The translations under genes were made by a program, and so were the position numbers. 64,000 nt of DNA. Origin: CBDDKZ01 sp965230415. GTDB taxonomy: Bacteria; Bacteroidota; Bacteroidia; Cytophagales; JAAEPT01. How positions within the stretch are numbered: the first letter of the stretch is position 1; each line of letters starts with the position of its first letter. The DNA lies in the NCBI GenBank assembly GCA_965230415.1, contig CBDDKZ010000005.1:2108001-2172000 (forward strand), given 5' to 3'. Of this stretch, positions 51,720-60,200 are shown in pieces. The notes below the pieces were generated by a model, which saw only the letters and a list, made by a program, of their open reading frames with translations, was not told where the DNA came from and made no database searches.

Positions 51720-52118
51720 TTATTGTTTTTTATAGTTATGGATGATATGTACCACAATTCCTTGTATGCCCCCAATGGCTGCATGTGCCGTGGCATTTAA
51801 GAAGAAAATGGTGTTAAATTCTACTTGCCAGATGCTGCGCACTACCATGCCTGTGGGTATGAACATAATGGCTGCAAGAACCACCCCAAACAAAAATGCC
51901 TTTCCCTTCGTATTTTGTTCTTTAATGTGATGGGGAAACAGGTAAACAAACCCAATTGCAAATACAACATGATTAAGGGTTAAACCCAGGTAGTTAATTT
52001 CACTTCTTCTGAAGGGAACATAATTGGCGTTATCTGTAAGCATATACCAAATGGTCGTTAATACATTGCTTACAATAAATAGAATGAAAACGCTGAGAAT
52101 GGATTTTTTAATATTCAT
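51720..52118 (-). CDS. Hypothetical four-TM membrane protein
   Basis: 132 residues, about four helices: ILSVFILFIVSNVLTTIWYML, LTLNHVVFAIGFVYLFP, KAFLFGVVLAAIMFIPTGMVV and NTIFFLNATAHAAIGGIQGIVVHII. Resembles small DUF1761/DUF2177-like Bacteroidota proteins, but I cannot assign it. It is the first gene of a two-gene operon with the DUF1801 gene. Confidence 0.65.
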   Translation of the reverse strand: MNIKKSILSVFILFIVSNVLTTIWYMLTDNANYVPFRRSEINYLGLTLNHVVFAIGFVYLFPHHIKEQNTKGKAFLFGVVLAAIMFIPTGMVVRSIWQVEFNTIFFLNATAHAAIGGIQGIVVHIIHNYKKQ

Positions 52119-52140
52119 GATTAATAGTTTATGATAAAAG

Positions 52141-52148
52141 CAAATTTA
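52141..52148 (-). promoter_or_regulatory. Candidate -7 element of the DUF1801 operon
   Basis: On the minus strand TAAATTTG fits TAnnTTTG, 22 nt upstream of the ATG at 52118. No clear -33 TTG. Confidence 0.35.
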
Positions 52149-52195
52149 GTGTGTATTCATTTTTTCGGATTGACATTCTGCGCCATATTTGTACT

Positions 52196-53194
52196 ATGTA
52201 TTTTTCTTCGTCCATACTAAACGATTTATTAGAGTATGCCCGGCAGCAAGATGCTGATACCGATCAAATTGCACGTAAGTTGGGTGCATTTCATAAAGAC
52301 CAGTATATCAGTTATGAGCGCACCATAAAAGCTATTGATTATTTTGTTGAGCTATTGAATGACGAGCATCTGGGTTTACACATTGGTGAACAGATTTCAT
52401 TAAAAGTTACTGCCTATGTAAACAGTATTATGCAGTACAGTGATACGCTGGAAGAAGCTTTCGAAAATGCTGTTAAATATGCTAAACTTATAAGCGATGC
52501 CCTGGAGTCTTCTTTGCACAAAACCGAGCGCTATTATTCCGTAGCTTTTGTCGAAAACCCCAATTGGAAAGTTTATCCGGATCACGCCAAAAAGCAAATT
52601 TTGGACCTTACCTTATTATCATGCTTAAAATCGCTGGTTGCTTACACCAACAGGGTATATTACCCTGTCAAGATTTGTTTCGAAGGGCCTAAACCTAAAA
52701 TTTTAAAAGAATACTACCGCTTATTCAATTGCAGTTTATACTTTAACCAGCAAAAAACGGAGATCTTTTTTGAGAAACAGGTTTTCAAGCATGCTAAAGC
52801 AATAAAAAAGGGATTGCTTGAAAACTTAAAAGAAAAGGTGGCCGATGAAATGAGTCAGCTCAAACCTGAGAACGAGCTGGTATATAATTTAAAGAAATGC
52901 ATACTGAAACATAAACCTGAGCGGATTTTAATAGAACAGGCCGCAATCGATTTAGAGATGTCAGCAAGGACTTTACAGCGCAGGTTAAAAACGCTTAATA
53001 CTTCTTTTAAGGCTATTGAGTATGAGTTACAATTGAGGTTGGCTAAATCGTATCTGGAAGAAAACCACAGATCCATAGACGAAATAAGCTACCTACTCGG
53101 ATTTTCGGAAAGTAGTGCATTTATTAGATTTTTTAAATCATTAACAGGAATAACTCCTCTATATTATATTAGGAGTGGAAGTACATCAGGCTAA
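52196..53194 (+). CDS. AraC-family transcriptional regulator (Arabinose_bd type N-terminus)
   Basis: About 332 residues from the ATG at 52196; the open frame starts 15 codons earlier. The N-terminal ~200 residues (AIDYFVELLNDEHLGLHIGEQISLKVTAYVNSIMQYSDTLEEAFENAVKYAKLISDAL) match the arabinose-binding-like domain of OruR/AraC-type regulators. The C-terminal AraC HTH pair is at about 245-325: ILIEQAAIDLEMSARTLQRRLK, then RSIDEISYLLGFSESSAFIRFFKSLTGITPLYY. Ligand unknown. The SnoaL-like gene 128 nt downstream is a plausible target. Confidence 0.9.
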   Translation: MYFSSSILNDLLEYARQQDADTDQIARKLGAFHKDQYISYERTIKAIDYFVELLNDEHLGLHIGEQISLKVTAYVNSIMQYSDTLEEAFENAVKYAKLISDALESSLHKTERYYSVAFVENPNWKVYPDHAKKQILDLTLLSCLKSLVAYTNRVYYPVKICFEGPKPKILKEYYRLFNCSLYFNQQKTEIFFEKQVFKHAKAIKKGLLENLKEKVADEMSQLKPENELVYNLKKCILKHKPERILIEQAAIDLEMSARTLQRRLKTLNTSFKAIEYELQLRLAKSYLEENHRSIDEISYLLGFSESSAFIRFFKSLTGITPLYYIRSGSTSG

Positions 53195-53321
53195 TCGATA
53201 ACTGGTATGTAGGCGAAATCAGGGCATTCAAATCTTGAACCAGTTCAAGATTTTTTTTAATTCAGTTCATATTTCTCCTGTCGGGTTTTGTGCAATTTTG
53301 TCATAGAAAACAAAAAACAAA

Positions 53322-53858
53322 ATGAACAGATTCACCATAATATTCACCTTAATAATTTTCGGAAATATGACATTTGCACAACAAAAACCTGAAATAACCT
53401 TCGATGACCATTTACAAGAGAGTTGGACACAGGAGGAAACGGATAATGTTAAACTGGTAGTCGACTTTTTCCAGCATTTAATGAACGAACATGATTTTGA
53501 GTATACATTAAATAAGTATGGTAAGGGATCATATACGCAACATAACAGAGCTATTCCCAATGAAATTCCAGGCCTGGTGATTTATGTGAAAAAACTTGTC
53601 AAACGTTATCCCGAGTATTCTTTTGATGTAAAACGGATCATTGCCAGTGGAGATTTTGTGGTGTTACATAGCCACGCTACTTTGAAAGCGAAACACCGTG
53701 GTAATGAGCAAAAAGGGTTTATAATTACAGATACCTTTAGACTTCGAAAGGGACAATTGGCTGAACATTGGGATGCTATTCAACCAATAGATGGATTTAT
53801 GCGCTTCTTTTTTTGGCTTACAGGAGGCAAAGTAAATAATGATAATCCCACATTCTAA
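53322..53858 (+). CDS. Exported SnoaL/NTF2-like protein
   Basis: 178 residues with a signal peptide (FTIIFTLIIFGNMTFAQ). The mature part resembles SnoaL-like polyketide cyclase/NTF2 folds: VKLVVDFFQHLMNEHDFEYTLNKYGKGSYTQHN, GLVIYVKKLVKRYPEYSFDVKRIIASGDFVVLHSHATLK, then DTFRLRKGQLAEHWDAIQPI. The cone-shaped fold binds small hydrophobic molecules. No specific substrate; the HN and HWD positions match those of SnoaL-like aldol-condensation-type proteins. Likely controlled by the neighbouring AraC regulator. Confidence 0.8.
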   Translation: MNRFTIIFTLIIFGNMTFAQQKPEITFDDHLQESWTQEETDNVKLVVDFFQHLMNEHDFEYTLNKYGKGSYTQHNRAIPNEIPGLVIYVKKLVKRYPEYSFDVKRIIASGDFVVLHSHATLKAKHRGNEQKGFIITDTFRLRKGQLAEHWDAIQPIDGFMRFFFWLTGGKVNNDNPTF

Positions 53859-53942
53859 AATCGAAAATTCAATGAAAAATGTATTTCATCTGTAGTTAAT
53901 CTTGCTTATTTTGACGCTTCGTAATGGTCAAAGTAAGCAGGA

Positions 53943-54533
53943 GTGGATGAATACAAATTGAAGATCAGAAGGAAGCTGGAGGTGTCTTTTATTAAGTTAG
54001 AAGAATCGCTTATAAATGATTACCTCAACATGCTTATTTTTAGAAATGTCAAGAAAAGACAGTTTATTGGCCAGCCTGGGTTTGCACGCAAGCACGAAAC
54101 GTATGTTGTTAAAGGAGCATTCAGAGCCTTTTTTTTAGATAATGCAGGTCATGAACAGACTATTCAATTTGCCATAGACGATTGGTATATTAATGACCTG
54201 AGAAGTTATATAAGCGGAGAGCCTGCCACCTTATATATCGAAGCACTGGAAAATTCAGTTATTGCAGATATTCCTCAAAAAGAATTTGAAGCACTTTGTG
54301 ATCAATATCCTGCCATGCAGAAATTGTATCGTATTAATGCGATGAGGGGATTTGCCTATGCGCAAAAAAGAATGATTTCAAATTTACAGAAGTCTGCAGA
54401 AGAGCGGTACTTGGATTTTCACAAGAACTATCCGGAGATTGAAATGCGCGTGCCACAACATGCACTGGCTTCCTATTTAAACATGAGCCAGGAATACCTG
54501 AGTAAAATTAGGAGTAAATTGGCTTCCGCTTAA
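53943..54533 (+). CDS. Crp/Fnr-family regulator
   Basis: 196 residues from GTG. N-terminal cNMP-binding-like domain (about 25-120): MLIFRNVKKRQFIGQPGFARKHETYVVKGAFRAFFLDNAGHEQTIQFAIDDWYINDLRSYI. The C-terminal HTH is short: ERYLDFHKNYPEIEMRVPQHALASYLNMSQEYLSKIRSKL. This is the type common in Bacteroidota that lacks the full cAMP pocket, so ligand binding is uncertain. Targets unknown. Confidence 0.88.
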   Translation: MDEYKLKIRRKLEVSFIKLEESLINDYLNMLIFRNVKKRQFIGQPGFARKHETYVVKGAFRAFFLDNAGHEQTIQFAIDDWYINDLRSYISGEPATLYIEALENSVIADIPQKEFEALCDQYPAMQKLYRINAMRGFAYAQKRMISNLQKSAEERYLDFHKNYPEIEMRVPQHALASYLNMSQEYLSKIRSKLASA

Positions 54534-54581
54534 ATATAGCTTACCTGGATATCTTGAGTAGTTACATTTTTCCGGAATAAC

Positions 54582-55220
54582 ATGATAAAAGGAGCTTCTA
54601 AAATCAAGTTTCAAAAGATGCTGATAGCTGCCGCACTGCTTATTCTCTCCTGTGCGTTGTTGATTGCATTAAATGTTGCTTTAGATAACGATTGTTTGGC
54701 CCTTTCTGCATTTAGACTTAATTCAATCAGTGTATTTCTTTTTTCATTAGTAGTCTTAGGGGCATTTGTTATTATTCTTTTGGCTGGTTTTATCATTTAT
54801 TTTAAGTATTTGACAGCCATAAAAGTAAACCTAATAGTTTATTTTTTGTCGCTATCATTAATTGTTTGCATTCCTTTAATAAAGAACATTTTCGACCTAT
54901 TAACAGATCAGCATAGGGTGATTAAGGATAGTATTTGTGAAAAATCTACTGATGATGGTATGATATGTCTGATGTCAAACTTAACATATGATGAGTACTG
55001 TTATCTTTCGGATAATACCTGGCTACCTTCAATTCCTGGTTCTTCAGAAAATATAGCAATAGAATACTACAGGGATGATTTTATTGGTGACTTTAGCTTG
55101 GCCATAAGTATATGGTTGCCAAATGACCAGATACAAGACATTGATTTCGAAAAGTGGGATAGCGTTAAAGGCAAACGAAGAAATTCTTCAAAATTTGTGT
55201 ATCACAACCATAGCCCTTAA
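54582..55220 (+). CDS. Hypothetical membrane protein
   Basis: 212 residues. Three hydrophobic helices in the first 105 residues (MLIAAALLILSCALLIALNVAL; ISVFLFSLVVLGAFVIILLAGFIIYF; LIVYFLSLSLIVCIPLI), then a soluble 110-residue tail with four cysteines (CEKSTDDGMIC, DEYCYL). No recognised domain. A hairpin follows the stop. Confidence 0.6.
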   Translation: MIKGASKIKFQKMLIAAALLILSCALLIALNVALDNDCLALSAFRLNSISVFLFSLVVLGAFVIILLAGFIIYFKYLTAIKVNLIVYFLSLSLIVCIPLIKNIFDLLTDQHRVIKDSICEKSTDDGMICLMSNLTYDEYCYLSDNTWLPSIPGSSENIAIEYYRDDFIGDFSLAISIWLPNDQIQDIDFEKWDSVKGKRRNSSKFVYHNHSP

Positions 55221-55224
55221 AAGC

Positions 55225-55263
55225 AGAATGCCGCGAAATGAACAAGCATTTCGACGGCATTCT
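55225..55263 (+). terminator. Hairpin downstream of 54582-55220
   Basis: AGAATGCCG and GAAATG pair with CATTTC and CGGCATTCT, making an interrupted stem of about 14 bp around AACAAG. No T-run follows on the plus strand, so its termination strength is uncertain. The rest of the gap to 55501 (about 240 nt) shows no gene. Confidence 0.5.
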
Positions 55264-55501
55264 CTAACCAACTAACCAACTAAATCTTTTATCTCAAATG
55301 TTTGTACTCAACTTTTTCTTAACCTTATGATAATGCTAATTTCACACAATTCTCTGACGATTATATGACGTCAATTACCGAAAGTGAAAATTGCGTGCTT
55401 TGGCCTATTACATAAGTGTAAAAACATTAGGTAATTTCAGCAATTACCGTGTACGTTCAAAAAGAATAGAGTTTAAGTATTAGTGAATGTCTGCGTTATG
55501 A

Positions 55502-56716
55502 CTATTTGCCGTCCACATAATCCTGCAGGTAGGCGTAAGTAGCACACAAAGCGCCGTTTTTGGTAATGGAGGCATTGGCTACAATAGTTGCGCCATTATT
55601 TTCGATCAGATCAGCAATCACATGTTCTATGAGCATGGACCCAAAGCTTTCTGATGCATCTCTTGGTAGTTCGCAGGGAAGGTTATCCACTGCCATAACA
55701 CTTATGTTTTTTTCATTCGAAAAGGCCTTCTTTTCTGATTGCGATTGTGGGTCGTAGTCGTAGAAAGGCTCGTCTATCGTACTTGGCCTGATAGTACTGG
55801 CTATGGAGCCTTCAATATCGCAGGTGATATCTGCCACGATACTAATGTTAAAATTACCTGCTTTCATGGCTTCTTTATCGAATAACACCGGTGCTTTGGG
55901 GTCCCAAAAAGCCCCGGCAATAAGGATATCTGTTATGCCGGTATATTGATCAAAAGTGCCCTTGTATTCATCGGCATGGCTGTAAAAGTGCTGAAAATCA
56001 AAAGCAGAGCCATCTTTTCGTTCATTGTAAGCATCAGAATCCAGTTGTATATAAATAGCTTCTTCAATAGGTGCAAAGTACGCTTCTTTAGCCACATTTT
56101 TAACAGGAACGGCATCCAGTACCTCTTGCGCACCTTTGGTTACCCGACCGCTGCCTGTAAGTAATATGCGCAGGGGTTTTAGGCGCACATTAAATAGCTC
56201 ACCTTTCAACTCTTTCATGTCGTGACATTCGTGTGCCGGCTTCAGTTTGTATAGTTCGTGCCGAATGCCATAGGCCCTTAGTGCATTATAAGCACCTACA
56301 ATTCCCGCAAAACGGCCAAAAGCTACGACCCGTTTTCCATTCGCTCCTTTTAGACACTCATAATCTACAAGCTGGATGTTTTTTTCCAGAATGGTTTGCA
56401 ACAATTCACGGTTATAAGATTGCTTTTTGATGGTATGCGAGAAGAAAAAATAGGTTTTATTGGCAATAAGCTGTTCCTTCGGAACTTCCTTTACACCCAT
56501 TAAGATATCACAATCCTCCATATCATTAGATACAGTCAGGCCTAACTGAATGTACTCATCATCTTTAAAACAACGAATTTCACTGGGTTGAATCTGGAAT
56601 TTCACCCAGGGATACATCGCCTCTATTTGTAAACATTGCTCAGGAGTAAAAGGGACGCGGTGATCTACAGGTGTTTTACCCTCTTTGATGATTCCGATCT
56701 TAATTTTTTTGTCCAT
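55502..56716 (-). CDS. LYS1-like saccharopine dehydrogenase/alanine dehydrogenase family oxidoreductase
   Basis: 404 residues. Rossmann-type NAD(P)-dependent dehydrogenase. The N-terminal AlaDh/PNT-like part (KIGIIKEGKTPVDHRVPFTPEQC, then KEVPKEQLIANKTYFFFSHTIKKQSYNRELLQTILEKNIQLVDYECL) and FGRFAGIVGA are shared with LYS1 (lysine-forming saccharopine dehydrogenase). LRILLTGSGRVTKGAQEVL is the nucleotide-binding turn. Its substrate is unknown; lysine or amino-acid metabolism is the usual guess. Its start overlaps the end of the PAP2 gene by 17 nt, so the two are in one operon. Confidence 0.7.
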   Translation of the reverse strand: MDKKIKIGIIKEGKTPVDHRVPFTPEQCLQIEAMYPWVKFQIQPSEIRCFKDDEYIQLGLTVSNDMEDCDILMGVKEVPKEQLIANKTYFFFSHTIKKQSYNRELLQTILEKNIQLVDYECLKGANGKRVVAFGRFAGIVGAYNALRAYGIRHELYKLKPAHECHDMKELKGELFNVRLKPLRILLTGSGRVTKGAQEVLDAVPVKNVAKEAYFAPIEEAIYIQLDSDAYNERKDGSAFDFQHFYSHADEYKGTFDQYTGITDILIAGAFWDPKAPVLFDKEAMKAGNFNISIVADITCDIEGSIASTIRPSTIDEPFYDYDPQSQSEKKAFSNEKNISVMAVDNLPCELPRDASESFGSMLIEHVIADLIENNGATIVANASITKNGALCATYAYLQDYVDGK

Positions 56717-57341
56717 ATTTCAAAAAAGTCAGATTTTGAATATTAAAGTGGTTTTCCAATAGGTATTTAATCAAAATAGACACGGATATACCAATTAACG
56801 AGCCGACAACAACATCAACAAGGTAATGCTGGAATAGGTACATACGTGATATTGCTACTAAAGTGGCGGTCATAACACAAATTATTTGAGCAATAGGTTT
56901 ACGCAATTGAAGAGCTATAAGGAAGAACAAGAAAAATGCAGCACTGGTATGCCCCGAAGGAAAGCTATGATCGGTATGTATTTGTACGCCTTCAACAAAG
57001 TGATGGTCTCTGCCCAACATCACCACAGGTCTCATAAAGTCAGAAAAAACAAGCCTTTTTAACAGTTGAGTGAAGAGTGAGACAACAATACCCGTGATAC
57101 TTGCAATAAATGCGAAGTAGCGATTAATAAAAATAGATACCAACAATACAATTACTACGGTAATGCCGTCTGCAACGAATGTGAAGTATTTAAAGAAAAA
57201 ATCTAGGATAGGAGTATGGATACTGTTTAACCAAAGAACGGTGCTGCCTTTGTCTGTGCTAAGCAGGGTAAATGTTGCGACAATTAAGAGCCCTGCGTAA
57301 ATGCTAAAAAATACAGCAGATTGTGCCAGATATTTTTTCAA
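56700..57341 (-). CDS. PAP2-family phosphatase (membrane)
   Basis: 213 residues with about five or six membrane helices. All three PAP2 motifs are present: KRLVFSDFMRP (95-105), PSGHTSAA (128-135) and SRMYLFQHYLVDVVVG (165-180), with the active-site residues H131, H172 and D176. Hydrolyses lipid phosphates such as undecaprenyl pyrophosphate or phosphatidate on the periplasmic side; substrate not determined. The downstream dehydrogenase gene starts inside its 3' end. Confidence 0.88.
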   Translation of the reverse strand: MKKYLAQSAVFFSIYAGLLIVATFTLLSTDKGSTVLWLNSIHTPILDFFFKYFTFVADGITVVIVLLVSIFINRYFAFIASITGIVVSLFTQLLKRLVFSDFMRPVVMLGRDHHFVEGVQIHTDHSFPSGHTSAAFFLFFLIALQLRKPIAQIICVMTATLVAISRMYLFQHYLVDVVVGSLIGISVSILIKYLLENHFNIQNLTFLKYGQKN

Positions 57342-57399
57342 AATTTTGCTTTTCCTGCAAATTTACGCTTTTCATTCTTCGTGCCTAAAAAAGTGCGTA

Positions 57400-59256
57400 T
57401 TATTTCTTTTTGGTAAGATTTAATTCCAACAATTCGTTTTTAATATTCTTTTTGTCAGAAAGGTCTATTGGTTTTTCATCTTCAATGAGTCCCTGGCTCT
57501 GAGCCATAATGTCGTACTTAGCTCCAAGTTCCAATACAATCGTAAAGTTGCCCTTGGCGTCACTGTCAAATTCTTTTATGATGTCATTACCTTTAAAAAC
57601 GGCAATTTTAGCCCCGCCCAGTGGTGTTTTGTTTGCCCCATTTTGAACATATACCTTGCCACTCACAATGGCTTTTTCTCCTTTTATCCGCACGGGGTCG
57701 TTGGCTCCTGAAGCCTGCTTTTTCTTTTCCGCTTTTTCTTTGATTGCGGCATATTTAGCTTCTTTTTCGGCCTTTGCTTTTTGCTTTTCCAGCGCACGAC
57801 GTTCACTACGGGCTTTTATTTCTTCCGGAGGGAAAACACCAAGCAATTTGCCTTTGCCTTTTTGTACAAACTGGTAAATATCGTCACCACCGGTTCCTGA
57901 AGATCGGTTCGAAGCAAAATAACCTTTGGTTCGTCCATCATTAATAATGAACCCAAAGTCGTCTGCTGAGGTGTTAATAGGCTCACCCAGGTTTACCACA
58001 TCTTCAAAGTGGTCTTCATGAGAGTTGATAAAATCCATTCCAAGCAGGGCCATGTGTACATCTGAAAGGTTGTGGTCCATTTCAGACTCACCGCCCGCGT
58101 GGTTGGCATGGTAGATATCCAGCCCTCCAAAACCACCAAGGCCATCGGATGCAAAGTAGAGGTCGCCATCTTCCGCAACAAAAGGGGAGCGCTCGTTACC
58201 GGGAGTATTAATTTTACTACCAAGATTGATGATTTCGCCCCAATCTGTACCATCCAGTTTACACATGTACACATCTGTACCGCCAAAACCTCCAGGCATA
58301 TCTGAAACAAAATAGATGGTCTTACCATCTGGAGATATCGCAGGTTCTCCAATAGAATACTGGCTACTATTGTAAGGGAATTCTTTGATTTCTGTCCATT
58401 TACCCTCTTTTAGCCGGGCTGTGAATAATTTGATATTAACTACTCCCTCTGTACTTTTTCCGGGAAATATGTAGTTGAAATTGGTACGTGTAAAATACAC
58501 GAGGTCCTGCCTTTTGTTGAAACAAATACCGCCTTCATGAAACTTAGTATTAATATTATCATCAAAGAGCATAGGCTCCCGGTCTTTGTCGGTCGCATAA
58601 TAGAAATCCAAAAAGCTTGAATTATCCCAGCTGTGTGTATGCTTTAGGGGGTATTCGCTTAATGCATTTGAGCTGAAAATGATGCCGTCTTTGTAAAACG
58701 TGGGGGCAAATTCGGTCCCTGAGGTGTTGTAGCGCATTTCACCAATATCATAGTCCGATTTGATGCTTATTATTTCATCAATGCGTGCCAGGCTCGCTAT
58801 CAGTTGATCTGCCGTTTTATCGTTTTCATCTGACTTTTTGAAGTTATCCAGGCTATTTTTAGCGCGTGCATATTCTCCCAAAGCATACAATGCAACGCCA
58901 TAATTATAATGGTATTTCCTATCGACATCTACCTCAATCATATCGTTATCAAAACCTTTTTCATACCATTCAACAGCATCTTCATAACGATTGAGTTTTA
59001 AGTAGGAGTCGGCTAATTGTAGTTTGGCACGCTTATAGTTTTTAAGTCGTACGGTATCTTTGTAACTGGAAAGTCCCTTAGCTTTCATAAGCTCTTCTTT
59101 TTCCAGGAACTGTTCGTATAATTCGACAGCCTCAGCGTATGATTTTTTGTTGAAGGATGCAATTGCTCTGCTGAGTAATACCTGCGCTTCTACCAGTTGC
59201 GCGGTAACGAGCATCGCCAATACAAAAACTATTCGATATGTAAACAATCTGCTCAT
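57400..59256 (-). CDS. TPR/PD40 T9SS-associated protein (PorE-like, without OmpA domain)
   Basis: 618 residues. Signal peptide RLFTYRIVFVLAMLVTAQLVEA. TPR region (about 30-165): SFNKKSYAEAVELYEQFLE, RAKLQLADSYLKLNRYEDAVEWYEKGF, YNYGVALYALGEYARAKNSLDNF. PD40/WD40-like propeller (about 180-465) with repeats such as EPAISPDGKTIYFVSDMPGGFGGTDVYMCKL, NERSPFVAEDGDLYFASDGLGGFGGLDIYH and FIINDGRTKGYFASNRSSGTGGDDIYQF. A Lys/Ala/Glu-rich linker (about 480-520) is followed by a C-terminal carboxypeptidase-regulatory-like domain (VSGKVYVQNGANKTPLGGAKIAVF). PorE-like proteins of the T9SS have the same order but end in OmpA; here the OmpA part is absent. Translationally coupled (TAATG) to PorP/SprF. Confidence 0.85.
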   Translation of the reverse strand: MSRLFTYRIVFVLAMLVTAQLVEAQVLLSRAIASFNKKSYAEAVELYEQFLEKEELMKAKGLSSYKDTVRLKNYKRAKLQLADSYLKLNRYEDAVEWYEKGFDNDMIEVDVDRKYHYNYGVALYALGEYARAKNSLDNFKKSDENDKTADQLIASLARIDEIISIKSDYDIGEMRYNTSGTEFAPTFYKDGIIFSSNALSEYPLKHTHSWDNSSFLDFYYATDKDREPMLFDDNINTKFHEGGICFNKRQDLVYFTRTNFNYIFPGKSTEGVVNIKLFTARLKEGKWTEIKEFPYNSSQYSIGEPAISPDGKTIYFVSDMPGGFGGTDVYMCKLDGTDWGEIINLGSKINTPGNERSPFVAEDGDLYFASDGLGGFGGLDIYHANHAGGESEMDHNLSDVHMALLGMDFINSHEDHFEDVVNLGEPINTSADDFGFIINDGRTKGYFASNRSSGTGGDDIYQFVQKGKGKLLGVFPPEEIKARSERRALEKQKAKAEKEAKYAAIKEKAEKKKQASGANDPVRIKGEKAIVSGKVYVQNGANKTPLGGAKIAVFKGNDIIKEFDSDAKGNFTIVLELGAKYDIMAQSQGLIEDEKPIDLSDKKNIKNELLELNLTKKK

Positions 59257-60200
59257 TAAAAATACCTTGGTGAAATCATATTAAACTTTCTATACTTAAA
59301 GAGGTAATTCACCATTAACTCATGTGACCCTCTGGCGGCTCCCCTTAAATCATTGATTTGTGAATCATAGGCATAGCCGATACTCAGTTGTTCATTGACA
59401 TCATAACGCGCAATGAAATCGAGCGATTCCAAGGAGCGGAACGATACTCCGAACCAGATTTTATCGATAAATAATACACTTAAATTGAGGTCAAGTTCGG
59501 CTTGCCCTTCTTGTACCATTTTTAATAAGAAACTTGGCTTTATTTTCCAGTTATGAAGCAGGTTGTGCACGTAGCCACCTGTTACAAAATAATGTCGACT
59601 TTGTTTGTAGCTTACTATACCGTTACTTTCAAATTCCGATTCCATTAAGCGTGGAGTAGAAATACCGAAGTAAAGAATTTTGCTATAGAAGTAAGCGCCG
59701 GCACCAAAATTGGGAACAGAACCGCTTATATTACCATAGTTTAACTGCGCGTCATTTAGATCGTCCAATGTGAGATCGTTGTAATTTGCATTCATGGAGG
59801 TGATGCCTCCCGAAACACCCAAAGCAACTTTGGATCCCGTAAAAAAACCGTCTAAAGGCAATCCCTGCGTATAACTAAAACTTGCCACCGCGTTTAAGGT
59901 ACTCGAAATTCCAATTTGATCGTTTACTACATGTAAGCCTACTCCCATTTTATTGAGAGGTAATGGACTGTGAGCGATAAAGGTTTGTGTGGATGGAGCA
60001 CCTTCAATACCGGCCCATTGTTTTCTGTAGAGTAATGACGTGCTAATAGCTTCATGGCTACCGGCATACGCGGGATTAAGAGCCAGCCCGTTGAACATAT
60101 ACTGTGTATACATTGTTTCCTGTTGTGCCTTAACTGAAACGTTAGTTATCAGTAAAAGCATAAGCCATAAAAACCGATATTTGATAAATACTTTTGCCAT
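59256..60200 (-). CDS. PorP/SprF family T9SS outer-membrane protein
   Basis: 314 residues. Signal peptide LWLMLLLITNVSVKAQQ; mature start ETMYTQYMFNGLALNPAYAGSHEAISTSLLYRKQW is the PorP/SprF signature. Amphipathic strands follow to the end. The stop overlaps the start of the TPR/PD40 gene by one nucleotide (TAATG), and its own ATG overlaps the adhesin's stop the same way. Paralog of 13388-14359. Probably the outer-membrane partner of the adhesin encoded upstream. Confidence 0.9.
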   Translation of the reverse strand: MAKVFIKYRFLWLMLLLITNVSVKAQQETMYTQYMFNGLALNPAYAGSHEAISTSLLYRKQWAGIEGAPSTQTFIAHSPLPLNKMGVGLHVVNDQIGISSTLNAVASFSYTQGLPLDGFFTGSKVALGVSGGITSMNANYNDLTLDDLNDAQLNYGNISGSVPNFGAGAYFYSKILYFGISTPRLMESEFESNGIVSYKQSRHYFVTGGYVHNLLHNWKIKPSFLLKMVQEGQAELDLNLSVLFIDKIWFGVSFRSLESLDFIARYDVNEQLSIGYAYDSQINDLRGAARGSHELMVNYLFKYRKFNMISPRYF

